Shown here: positions 45,231-55,934 of the stretch, one piece after another
How the letters are laid out: each line of letters opens with the position of its first letter
How positions within the stretch are numbered: position 1 is the stretch's first letter
Assembly: GCF_034190915.1 (NCBI RefSeq)
Contig: NW_026947496.1
Coordinates: 25,824,001 to 25,888,000 of the forward strand
DNA length: 64,000 bases
Direction of reading: 5' to 3'
DNA from: Cavia porcellus
Taxonomy: Eukaryota > Chordata > Mammalia > Rodentia > Caviidae
Translations under genes and position numbers: made by a program
The notes under the pieces: model-generated
What the model saw: the letters and a program-made list of their open reading frames with translations, nothing else
Databases searched by the model: none
What the model was told of the DNA's origin: nothing

Positions 45231-45889
45231 GTGTATTTGGTGTCCTCAAAATTATACTGTGTGGTTGTTTAGTTACTTGTCCTGTGGGAAAAAAAGGAAA
45301 GGAAGTATGGTAGTTCTCTGCATGTAGTGACTTCATGATTCTTTTATTAATGTCTTTCATTTTTTTTATTTCACAATTTTAAAATGATTGTGACTTCTAA
45401 CTGTAAAAAGTAATGTAGAATTAAAATATACTGAATGAGGAATACTTTGGGATTAAGGAATATGCCTATTTATTTTTAATTCCTAAGACTCTAGCATGGG
45501 TATTTGTTGGGAAAAATAATTAAAATTACATTTGATGAAAGCAAAGGAGACTCAAAGGAGGATTCAGTAATCTGAAGAGGCCTCGATAAAAACACAAAAC
45601 ACCAAAGTTCTCTTAAGATGCAGCTGTAAGAAAGCACATGAATTTTTTGACTGTTTCCATCATTCTTTTCTTAAATTAAATAGAAGGTATCTAGAATCTA
45701 GAAATATTTTTTCATCAGATAGTTGTTTATCTTTCTGCTTTTTTTGGGATTGTTTTCCTATTGTTTAATGATTTTATAATTTGTGTACATAGCATCTTCC
45801 TCTATTAACACTGCCCTAACGGCTGCACAACATATGAGAGATTCTGAATTATAAAGAAAACACAGGAAGCTTTCATTTCTATTTTAACG
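45231..45889. other. Unassigned AT-rich stretch
   Basis: Gene-free AT-rich DNA; no repeat that I can name. Confidence 0.5.
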
Positions 45890-45960
45890 AAAATCCTTCT
45901 CCTCCAGGAAGTCTTCCCTGACCACCATAACCACCATTCTTCTTGACTAATAATTGTCTT
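45890..45960 (-). mobile_element. L2 LINE fragment (antisense)
   Basis: TCTCCTCCAGGAAGTCTTCC followed by CTGACCACCATAACCACC is the classic antisense L2 3'-end signature 'cctccaggaagccttccctgaccac'. Confidence 0.7.
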
Positions 45961-46189
45961 TCAGCCCAACCCTGGGCCAAAATCATTGTTTCTTCCAATT
46001 ACTCATCTGGGGGTGGCTCCTGCAGACAGGAATGCACAGGTGCAGAATTTTTCTATCAATGACAGCTGAACGGTGGATTAACAAGCCTGCAGTTGCTTCT
46101 TGAGTCGGGAGCCCGCGCTTTAAGCTCTTTGCAGGTGTTGGTCTCCCGTCATTTTCTCTACAGGCACAGAAAGCAGGCAACTCTTCTCC

Positions 46190-46310
46190 TTCCCATTTTA
46201 CAGAGGGGAAAGTAAGTGGAGAGATAGAGGAACTTGCCAAGTCACACAGTCACACAAGTAGAACCTTGTGTCAAAATTCCTGCACTTAACCGCAGTCTGA
46301 TAGAGCCTTT
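46190..46310 (-). mobile_element. MIR SINE (antisense)
   Basis: CCCATTTTACAGAGGGGAAA, AGATAGAGGAACTTGCCAAG, TCACACAGTCACACAAGTAG and AACCTTGTGTCAAAATTCC match antisense MIR 'cccattttacagatgaggaaactg...cttgcccaaggtcacacagctagtaag...gattcaaac'. Confidence 0.8.
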
Positions 46311-46606
46311 TTAATAATATTAGGAAGCGCTTAGTTAATATGTTCCCCAAATCATCTTAGATTATCACTGGAGAAAAGTCATAATATTTCTAAGAAGTTG
46401 GATAGGATTGTTTGAAAGAATAATCCTACCCAAAATAAATCCTGAGTTAATGAAATTTTAGTTACTCTTTTGAATCACTTAAGAGAATATGGAAATCCAT
46501 GTCTTCAAGATACATATATCAGTATGTACACCTTAAGAGACCTTGCACTGGAGGGAAGAGTAATCATTTCTACTCTCTGCTTAATTCTGCATTTGCTCAG
46601 GCTCTT

Positions 46607-46656
46607 ATTTTGCATATGCAGAATATTTTAATGCTTTTTTAAAAAAGTATAAACAG
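46607..46656 (+). promoter_or_regulatory. Octamer-like and TATA-like sites, putative promoter
   Basis: ATTTTGCATATGCA at 46607-46620 contains a near octamer (POU-type) site. TATAAA lies at 46648-46653 after a TTTTTTAAAAAA palindrome. Together they would place a start near 46680, 150 bp before a strong splice donor. This is pattern evidence only, and single TATA-like strings are frequent in AT-rich DNA. Confidence 0.25.
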
Positions 46657-46679
46657 CAGGGGCAACCTCTAGCTGTTTA

Positions 46680-47254
46680 AAGCAGAAGATAAGTGAATGG
46701 CATGTGAGGACTTTGAAACAATTCATTGAGCAGAGAATTTCTCACCCCAATTTCTGCAGCTGCTGAGCTGCCAGTTCTGTGGAAGACTGCCCCGTAGGAG
46801 CCAAGTGACACTCTGAGGACCAGAACCTGGTGGGAAGGTAGGTTTCTATTCTTCCTTCCAGCTTTGCCCAACTCAGGTGTGTGCTCTGGACCTAATCATT
46901 TTCCTTCTCTCTTAAATTTTCTTTTCAGTCATTCTGGAGAACTAATAACTGGCCTTTCCCTGGAAAGTATTTAGCAACCTTTCTCTGGAAGGTGTTGGCT
47001 GTCCCGTTGTTATTAGTACTGGGGTATCACCGTTACAGGCCAGCCCTGGCTTGCAAAGGAAAAAGCCAGCCGACCTCGCCTGACGTTATTGTAACCCTAC
47101 GAGCCGGTCAGCTTGCTTTTATATCTGACCCCAGTGGCCTCCTGCTACCCGATGAAACTCAGTCTTTTGACAGCTGGCCCAGGGTCATTTGGTTCAGTGC
47201 TGAAGTGGGCCCGGCGGACAGAACACTTGGAGGCCTCTGAATGATCCAGCTGGG
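46680..47254 (+). other. Putative two-exon noncoding transcript segment
   Basis: Repeat-free, fairly GC-balanced DNA. The donor AAG|GTAGGT at 46837/46838 matches 8 of 9 consensus positions. The pyrimidine tract TTTTCCTTCTCTC...TTTTCTTTTCAG ends at 46928. A branch-like CTAAT has its A at 46895, 33 nt upstream. The implied intron is 91 nt. A second donor, GGG|GTAGGT, follows at 47254/47255, so exon 2 would be 326 nt. No ATG-started frame of useful length spans it; the first ATG frame stops after 10 codons. The open frame at 46992-47240 begins at GTG. If real, it is likely an lncRNA or untranslated exon. Confidence 0.25.
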
Positions 47255-49379
47255 GTAGGTCCAGGTCCCTTTTGTGCCAAATGGAAAATGAGCTCTGTGT
47301 CCATTCTGGGGAAGTGCAGCATGGGGGAGCAGAGAGCTCTGTTCTTCTCCTTTTCCCTAAATTCGTATGGCGACTGCGCTGTATATTTCTATTCTTTATT
47401 ACCTACCGCTAACCACGGTAAGCCTGTCCAGAGCCCATGTACTTTGCCTCTTGGTTTTGAACCCTTCAGCTACGACAGAAACTTTATATTTTTTGTGTCT
47501 GCTTGGCTGAAATCTCCTCCGGGAGAGAAGACTGTAACCGCCTTTTGGGTGATTTCACCTGTACCAGTTCTTGCCCCATTCATTGGAAGGTTCTGATAGG
47601 AGCTGAAGAAACAAACCTGCTTCCTGGGCTCCATCCACATCAGAAGAGAGTTCAGTGGCAGCAGTCTGTTTATCATCTCTGGGGCCCGGTTCTGTTTTCT
47701 TTTTCCTGTAGACTGAAGTGGATGTAGAGCAGCACACAATAGCAGGATAACGCTGTAATCCTCTCGGTCCCACACGTGGTGCTCACTAGTGAGCCTCCAG
47801 TACCTAGGGAGGCGCTTCTGTAAACAGAGGGTCCCCCAGGCCACGCCTTCTCCTGGGGAATTAAAAACAAATGTATACACAAGAATATTCTTGAAGATTA
47901 AGTTATTTGAAAGGCATTTTATTTTATAATCATGGAAATACATCTGCTCTTGTTTTGCAGGCTGGTAACCAGATCTGTAACAGCCAGTAAATAATCTGCT
48001 TTCCTTTCTTGCTTGCTGCTTCGCCCGTCTCCCTCAGCCTCGGCTCTTTGATGCATACGATGGGATGGCGGGGTAATCAGGCTCTGAAAATCTTCAGTTA
48101 GCGAGGGTCATTTTTCATTTATTGTTCTTCTGGCACTTTGACTTTTCCTGACTTTACATGGTTAAGGAAAGGGTGGGGGGAGGTTGATGAGAAGGTCAAT
48201 CTATTGTGTGGCCTCTGGATTCTGTGTATTTGCCCTTCCAAAGTCTGTTTACACGTTGGATCACTTGACACGCTGCACATTCTTCTATAAAATCTGGCTT
48301 TGAGAAGCAGTCTCTGGGCACTGGGCACATCAAATAATCTGAAGGTTTTGAAGGGTTGAAGCAATCAAGGGAAATTAAAAAAAGGAAAAGACATCTACCA
48401 ATAGCTTCTTTAATAGTGAGAATCATCTAAAATGACTAATTCTGTAGTTTTTCTTTAAAATAGACTGATTGTTATGCATAATATTGGAAATATTCTTCCT
48501 TTATAGTAATAGACTTCTTTGGGATATGTCCATTTCTGGCTTATGGATTACAATAGACAATATAATGCTAAATTCTGCCTTTATTTGAATGAATAATGAA
48601 ATGTTACTATGGACCAGTAGGATGATCTGACCTATTATTGAAACTTCAGTTGAATTCTGTTTAAAGCGTTTAGAAAGAAAGAGAATTGAAGAACATATAA
48701 ATATATTTAATATATTGTAACTAGAGACAGAATTAGTTATTCATAAGACATCTGCTCATTTGCAGATTTGAAAGTTAGGATTAATATATAGGTCACTTCT
48801 TATCATCAAATACTATCAGTTCATCTCAGGTATTAGTATTTGAAACTATTCATTTTATTCATCTAAAACTACAGCATGTGTGAAATTCAAACATAATGAA
48901 ATTTTTTTTCTATTAAATGTGCAGATATTTAAAAAAGCTTATGGTGATAAAATCATGCTGACTTTAAAAGTACTAATTACAGATAGCCAGAGATTTCTAG
49001 GCAAAATATCACAGACAAGGAAGAGAGTTACTGTTTCCAAAGCACACTTCTTTTAATCACTTAGCCATATACTTCTTTGTAAAATACCTCATTGTTATAT
49101 AATGCATTGTAAAGTAATTCATAATTTGTAAAATAATCAAATATTTCAAAAATTACTAAGCAATCTAAGGGATCCAGAGTCAGTAAGTCACTAGGAATTT
49201 TTTCTTTCATGCTAGTTTCTGGCTGTCGTTGGTGTTTTTCTGCATGATCTCATCAGTGGCTTATCTTCCAGATTTGCTTCCCTCTTGAACTGGAACTCTA
49301 CGAAACAAAAGGACTTTTGTCCATTGAACCACGAGCTTTATGGTTGATATTCATTCAGACAGCAATGTACACAGGTCTT
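47255..49379. other. Unique-looking block with a 157-codon antisense frame
   Basis: An ATG-started minus-strand frame, 47943-47470, is the longest in the window. It carries no motif I recognise. Shorter frames on both strands overlap it, as usual for stop-poor, GC-balanced DNA. No named repeat is seen in 47255-48450; beyond that the DNA is AT-rich and featureless. Confidence 0.4.
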
Positions 49380-49483
49380 CACTGAAGTTTTATTTTTATT
49401 TTTATTTTTGGTAGGTACTGAGAATCAAACTCAGGACCTGCTTGCCAGGCAGGTGCTGTACTTCTGAGCTATATCCCCAACCC
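49380..49483 (-). mobile_element. ID SINE (antisense)
   Basis: An A-tail remnant (TTTTATTTTTATTTTTATTT on the plus strand) precedes GGTAGGTACTGAGAATCAAA and CTCAGGACCTGCTTGCCAGG. CAGGTGCTGTACTTCTGAGC and TATATCCCCAACCC follow. These are antisense ID blocks. TGAAGTTTT before it and TGAAGTGTTT after it may be the target duplication. Confidence 0.8.
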
Positions 49484-51313
49484 TTGAAGTGTTTGTCATT
49501 TTTATCATCTTTTTATGTGTTACATTCGGATTATTTTACAGTTTACAACACTACATTTCTGAAAAGGCAATATTCTCCTTTACCTTTAATTAATAAGTTC
49601 GGTTCTTTATATAATGCTTTGTGTTCTACTTTTCTTCCTACTTTGCCATTCATTGATAAACTTGGAAATGAGCATTCTCTTTCTTTGCACTTGAACCTAC
49701 CTTCAAAGTCACCTAAGTGTATTTGATTGGACTCATAAATTTGACTAGAATAGATACGTGCACACTGAAAGATTGAATTGCGTGATTAATTTTCAGTTTA
49801 AAACTGTACTGGAATAATTATATACTTTGTATTCTACAAAGTAGAAGAATGTATGAGATTGTAATGAATATGGTATAGCTTCTAAGTACATTTTACTACA
49901 ATATGTAGTATCTCATATTCAGATCTTAGCCATGGTATTTAGAGAAACAACTCTAATATTGGGGTACAGAAGGGAGTATGATGGAATATTACAGTCTTTG
50001 GGAACGGGATTTGCATTGGGGTTGAATTTCACAGAATGTTCTTGTGTAATGAGTATTGATCCATAGGTTAAATAAGTCACTAAGGAATTGTAGAGGAGAA
50101 ACTGATAGGCTTCAGGCCGTTGACTTGAAGTACTTTTAACAGGCTGGTCAACTGAAGTGAATGCAGAGATCTCCTTCCTCCTCTAGGTCTGTTTTCTTGA
50201 GGTAATGTGCAAAGAGGCTCTGTGTGGGCACATGTGCATGCATGAGTATTTGAGCATGAGGGTGAAGGAAGTTTGCACAGAGAGCAGTTCTGTCATCCAC
50301 TCCACAGGGGATGGTAGCAGTTTTAAGAAACTGGAGGCAGGGTAGAATTTGTTTCAGCTCCGGTCCTCAGACACAAAACTGACCTTGCTCATCTGAGAGC
50401 TTCTTTAAAAATACCCACAATGCTTATGGAAACCACAACATTCTGGTCTCAGAGATACTTGTATCACTTGGATATGAATGTCAGCATTTCATTTTCTCAC
50501 ATTCTTAAGAAACTTAGGACTTCTGGAAACAATTTTTAAAAAAAAAATTTACAATGAAAACAAGGATAATGGTTACACAAGTAGCTAAAACCTTTTGTAG
50601 GTGACTTACCTTCATTGGAATTAAAGGAGTATCATCACACAGTTTCTTTTTTATTTTAAATGAGAAAGGATGTCTACGGAAGCCCTTCAGTTAAATAACA
50701 TCAGCAGAAAATTGTTTCATGTGACAATTAGAACCAATGGGTATTTTAAACACTGAAATAAAAATGTATGAAATAAAAGCTTGCCATTCTAGCACTGTTG
50801 ACTGGGAGATGTTTGAGAAGTCCTTTAATACTCCCATGGTTGGAGAAAGGCTAATTCTCATGGTTATATATGATATAACTTTGGGAAAAGTGTCTAAGCA
50901 CTGTTTCATTTACACTGTATTTTTGTCACTGGTGACTTGGTAACTATAAATAAGGTAAAGCTTATCTGTAATTCTAATTTATCAGTAACTGAGAAATCCA
51001 ATTTCAGAAAATCATCTGGGAGCTTGTCATGTTATGGCGGATCATTCACAGGATTTCCTGTCCCTATGCTCTCACGATGGAACCATCTTTGGTACGACTG
51101 GATTTCACGCATGCCGCTTATTGCGATTAAAAAGATGATTTCTCTTGGCTAACAGGTATAGATCCTTATATTTCTAACTTTTTGAATGCTGACAAGGCAA
51201 TCACTTTCTGTCTGGAAGAAATCCCTGAAGTGCAAAGAGATGCAACCCAACAGTCCAGTGGCTCTATAGAGTGACGGAGACTGATCTGAAAGTACTGATC
51301 TCATACTGTTGAG
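49484..51313. other. Unassigned stretch
   Basis: No gene. Frames at 49442-49726 and 50691-51152 are short and featureless. No repeat that I can name. Confidence 0.5.
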
Positions 51314-51410
51314 AAAACCAAAAACCATTGCATATATTAGACAAAATCCGGTGTTTCAGCATATGTCTAATGAGAGTCTGGTTTCTCAAATGCAGTTGAA
51401 GAAATGATAC
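51314..51410 (+). repeat. 97-bp direct repeat, copy 1
   Basis: From AAAACCAAAAACCATTGCAT to GTTGAAGAAATGATAC. It aligns without gaps to 52227-52323, with 83 of 97 bases identical by my count. Neither copy resembles a repeat that I know. Confidence 0.8.
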
Positions 51411-51423
51411 ATAGAGTATAGAA

Positions 51424-51495
51424 TCAGTATGGCATAGTGTTTAGAAGAAGGAGCTGCACAGAAAATGTGCTTCCTAACTTTGCCCTGTGCCCTAT
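51424..51495 (+). mobile_element. MIR SINE 5' fragment
   Basis: TCAGTATGGCATAGTGTTTA, GAAGAAGGAGCTGC and CTTCCTAACTTTGCCCTGTG match the MIR 5' part ('acagtatggcatagtggttaagagc...aatcctggctctgcc'). It begins 14 bp after the first 97-bp repeat copy. Confidence 0.6.
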
Positions 51496-52226
51496 TGATT
51501 CTTGGTCCGATTCAGTAAGGCACTGATTCAGTCTGCACATGCATGGGTTAAAAGTATTCAAGGTGGATTAGAGGAACTTCCAAAAAAAAATTACTATTAC
51601 AGCTGTAAGATGAACATTCCAGAGCTCACACAGGACTGGGAATTTTTGTTCTTCCTCAGACTAAAGCCTGAATGAAAAGACTGTCTTTAACACCTCCTGT
51701 GTATAAGTGAAGTTAACTTAGCACTGTAATGAAACCATTCAAGTATAATCCCCGGAAGTTTAAAAACTATATAAAATGGATCAAGCCAGCCCTCAGTTAA
51801 TTCAATTATCTGCAAAAGTGTCTCACTTTGTTTAAAGAAATATAACAAAATCCATCACTTAAAGAATTTTAAATGAATAGCTTCTGATAAATCAATACAC
51901 AATAGCATCAAGTAGTATAAGCTGTAGAAAATCAGTCAGGAAAAACAGATTGAAAAGTAACAGAAGGTAAGAAATAAAGAGAAAAGTTCATTATAATATC
52001 TATTATAAATATGCTTTAAAAGCATATAATGTAAGAGAAATATAAACATAATGAGCAGACAAATGGTTGAGATAAAAATAATGCAAGTGTAACTTCTACA
52101 GATGAAAAGGATAATATTTGACATGAAATATACACTGGATGGAAATGAGAACAGATTGCACTAATAGGAAAAGCAATAAAATTGAGAGCAAAATAAGACA
52201 AATCAAAAATAAAACATGGAGAATTA
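51496..52226. other. AT-rich stretch between the two 97-bp copies
   Basis: AT-rich DNA, A-rich on the plus strand from 51830, perhaps the decayed 5' part of the downstream L1, but no diagnostic L1 block is visible. Antisense frames at 51936-52359 are shadows of A-rich DNA. Confidence 0.45.
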
Positions 52227-52323
52227 AAAACCAAAAATCATTGCATATGTTGGGCAAAATGTAGTATTCCAGCATATGTTTAAGGGGATTCTGGTTTCTC
52301 CAATGCAGTTGAAGAAATGATAC
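52227..52323 (+). repeat. 97-bp direct repeat, copy 2
   Basis: From AAAACCAAAAATCATTGCAT to GTTGAAGAAATGATAC, offset 913 bp from copy 1. Fourteen substitutions and no indels separate the copies. The likeness stops abruptly on both sides. Confidence 0.8.
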
Positions 52324-53532
52324 AAAATTGCTAAAGGAATGAAACAGATAAAGTCTCATATTCTAGAGACTCAAAAATCCAATGCAGGTCAAGTGTTTTT
52401 CTTTTAAAAACACAGACAAATATACATTAAAATCGATTCGTGAATAACTGCTAATAAATTTAAAATCAGAACTGGCTGTAATAAATCACATTGTCTATAC
52501 AGAGAAAAGATGAGCATTATAGAAGATGTCTATCAGAAAAATATTAAAATTAAAAATGTCAAGTCGCATTCACTATTCTGTAAAATTTCTTTTTAAAATG
52601 ACTTTTTAGGTCTACTTATAGGAGATGCTAAAGGAAACTCTTCAGGTATTCATAAAATTACATTTGCTAGACATTCATATCTACACAAAGGAATGAAGAG
52701 ATTCAAGAATGTCTAATGTGTGGATACATATAAAATGCATTTTCCTAATGTGTACGTTTCTTTTAAAAATATTTTTAGAGAAAATCAATAAAGTGTAAAG
52801 TCTATACCATAGAAGATCACAAGGCAAAAATACAGTATATTAGAAGATTCTTATACTATAGATGTATAGTATAATATTCAAAATTAGATTATAGTAAGGT
52901 AAAATTAAGGTTAAAAAATCACCCAGAATTTCACAATGGAACACATTGAATAAAAAGCAGAGGCAATATGGGATAATAACAATAATGACAAAATATCACC
53001 ATTAACCCAAAGGCAAAGTAAAAGAATAAATGGAAATAATGGAAAACAAAGATTGAGGTGGTAGATTTATACCCAGCCATGTTGATAATTCCTTATGGGT
53101 AAATGATTGAAACAGGCCAAAAAATGGCAGACATTGTCCATTTGGGCAAAAACAAGCAAGCAAAATCTCATGATATATGGTCAGGGAGAAACTCATCATA
53201 AATACAAATACAGAAGAATTAAAAAGAAAGGATGAACAAAAGTATCCCATCAAACCTAGAATCAAAAGTAATCAAGAGTGCATATTTTGATATTTATACG
53301 AAATAGATTTCAGAACAAGAGACACTGCCACCTTTTAATTACAAAAGAATTGATTTATCAGGACATAGAAGTCATAAATATATATGCAGTTTCAAAATAC
53401 TTGTTATAGTTGACAGAACTGTAAGAAGCAGATAAATTAAATTTAGAAAGTCGATAATGTTAAAAGTACTTTCCTTTCTGTAATTGTTACAGCAAACACT
53501 TTAGTAAGGATAGATGGTTATGGAGAAGTCTT

Positions 53533-53700
53533 CAGGTACCGAGGAGGCTGAAGCTAGAGGATTACAATTCAGAGGCCAGTCTGGGAAATTTAGAAAGATC
53601 TTTTCTTCAAAACAAAACAAAACAAAAAAAAAAGGATTATTCAGGAGTAGAATGAGAATGTTTAGCTAGCATATGCAGCACTCTGGATTCAATTCTATTT
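53533..53700 (+). mobile_element. Compound B1+ID SINE nested in L1
   Basis: The B1-like part is GGTACCGAGGAGGCTGAAGC, AGAGGCCAGTCTGGGAAATT and AGATCTTTTCTTCAAAACAA. The ID-like part is GAATGTTTAGCTAGCATATG followed by CAGCACTCTGGATTCAATTC. L1 ORF2 sequence continues on both sides. It is old, since both halves are well diverged. Confidence 0.65.
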
Positions 53701-53713
53701 ATGTCTGTCTGTC

Positions 53714-53757
<44 letters not shown>
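53714..53757. repeat. (ATCT)n microsatellite
   Basis: Eleven ATCT units directly after the SINE, probably grown from its tail. Confidence 0.97.
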
Positions 53758-53759
<2 letters not shown>

Positions 53760-55639
53760 GAACAATACAATCACCCAGATTGACCTAAATGACATTCCAC
53801 CATAAAACAGAAGACTACTCATGCCTTTAAAGCACAAAAGAAATACAAAATAGGCCATATTTTGAATATTAAATATAATTTAATTGATTAAAATAATGTA
53901 AACTCTATTCTCTGACTATATTGGAACTAAATTAAAAGCAATGTAAGCAACTGCAGAATTTTCAAAATGTTTAAAAATTAATGACATCTTGCCATATGTC
54001 TTGTGAGACTATAAAGAAATACCAAAATCAGTTTATTGCAAAATGCAGCTAAAATAATGCTTAAGAAGAAATTGAGAGCACAGAATACTCATATAAAGAA
54101 AAGAAACTGATGAAAAATCAATGAGTTATGCTTTTAAGTAAAGTAACCAGATGAAGCTTTAAGCTGTAGGAAGGGAATGATAAAGACGTCAATATGATAC
54201 ACGTTGGAAAAAGTCAAGAATTTTAAAATTTGGCTCTTAACAGAAATTTAAAAAAATTGTTAAACCTCCAGCCAGGTTGAGAAAAGAAAAAGAAAAACCA
54301 CAATTCTCATGTACTAAAAAGATAAATAAGCATGTATAAGTTTAAATAAGTTTGTGCCAAACTTTCACATACTTTATGAAATCCTAAATTTCTTGATGAA
54401 GACATAAAATATACCCATAGAGAAATAGAGAATTTACATAGATTTAGATAAAAAATTTACAGCTAAAATTCTTCTTATAAAGACCATCTACACATAGTTG
54501 GCTTCATTGGTCAAATCAACCAAATATTTAAAGAAGATATAATACCAATACTACACAGTTCCTCTAGAAAATTGACAAAATACACAGACTCATTTTGAAG
54601 CCAGTCTTATTTGATACTAGTTAATTAGTTATGTTTATTCCCCAGGAAAAGAAAATTGCAGACTGTTGGATCTATAATCATAGTTACTCAAAATCCTTCA
54701 AAATAGCAAATCAAATTCAGCAGTATAGAAAAAGGTAATATATTATGACCAATTTGAGTATATCCTAGTAGAATCAAGTTTTTTCATATTTTAAAAATCA
54801 ATATTATTAACAAAAGTAGGAAATTATTCAGTCATCTCAAGAAAAGAAAACAAAGAAAAAAATCGAACTGATTATTTCTCCCAAATCAGTACATTTTCAG
54901 GGTAAAAATTCTTAAAAACCTAGTAATAGAAGACTACTTCAACATCACAAACTATTTCCAAATCATTATATCCAACATGATGCTTAATGATAAGAGACTG
55001 AATGTGCCCCACTCAGAAGTGGGACAGGGTGCGTGTGCTCATCCTAACCAGTTCTATCCAGTGTCAGTGATGATCCTAGTTAGTGCTATATGGCAAGAAA
55101 GTGAAATAAAACGTACACAGACTTATTTTAGACATCATTGTTAAAACAATCATATTTTCAAAAATGTTATGAGAATAATAAATTTGGCAAGGTAGCATTG
55201 GACAGGGTTGATATAAAAAATCTCTATTTTAGGAGCACATATTTGAAATTTGAAAGATAAAAGCATTTATATTAGAATTAAAATCATGCACTAGAGATTA
55301 ATACAATGGAATATACACAAAACCTGCGTACTGAAAACAATAAAACACTGGCAAGAAAATTTGAAGGTATTTAGTGTAATTCCAATCAAAATTCTGGTGA
55401 GATTTTTTTGTGCAAATTGAAAAGCTATAAATTTGTTTTATAAATTTTATATAAAAGCATACAAAACATAAAATACCCAAAGCAATTTTAAGAAAAGATC
55501 AAAACTGAATTAGCATGTAAATTAATAGAAGAAAACATAGAATCCAGAAACGTAACAGTGTCTACATGGCCAGTCACACATGCAATCCCAGAGGAATCAA
55601 CTTGTATTTTCAACCAGTGATGCTGTTTGTTTAGTCACC

Positions 55640-55905
55640 CACTTGTTCCAGTATATGAGGAAGGCTGTGGTCACTGGGGACATGGGAAACACAGTGTGGT
55701 GCTGAGGGAGCTCACAGTTTAGTTGCAGTGATGGGCAATAAGGCTGACACAACACAATGTCCAGTATCACTATGAAACCATGCAGTAGGACAAAGGTACC
55801 ACATTGTGGGATAAGGAAAAGCTTTCTGGAGGGAATAACTGAGGGGGAACCTGAAGACTTCACAATGCTCTTTCATCTGTCTACACTGTCTTTTGTGGAC
55901 TCAGT
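55640..55905 (+). mobile_element. L2 LINE 3' fragment between two L1 copies
   Basis: GAGGGAGCTCACAGTTTAGT followed by GCAGTGATGGGCAATAAGGC, AAAGCTTTCTGGAGGGAATA, ACTGAGGGGGAACCTGAAGA and CTTC follows the L2 3' end ('ggagctcacagtctagtggggg...aaggcttcctggaggaagtgacatctgagctgagtcttgaag'). Confidence 0.65.
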
Positions 55906-55934
55906 CCTTGTAACTTTTAAATTTTTGCTGGGAT

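Larger units (their letters stand above)
52550..55560 (+). mobile_element. Old L1 ORF2 remnant A
   Basis: L1 ORF2 blocks are recognisable though heavily decayed. They begin with ATTTATCAGGACATAGAAGT, AATATATATGCAGTTTCAAA and ATTGACCTAAATGACATTCC. Next come CTCTGACTATATTGGAACTA, GTTGGCTTCATTGGTCAAAT, CCAAATATTTAAAGAAGATA and AATTTGAGTATATCCTAGTA. The last are CAACATGATGCTTAATGATA, GGCAAGAAAGTGAAATAAAA and CCAATCAAAATTCTGGTGAG. This spans endonuclease and reverse-transcriptase regions in order, with stops throughout. It is interrupted by a SINE and microsatellite at 53533-53757 and ends near 55560. The 5' limit is uncertain. Confidence 0.75.

Noticed and set aside
46992..47240. 82-codon plus-strand frame in the candidate exon
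   Set aside because: It starts at GTG rather than ATG and shows no domain, so it is not evidence for a protein.
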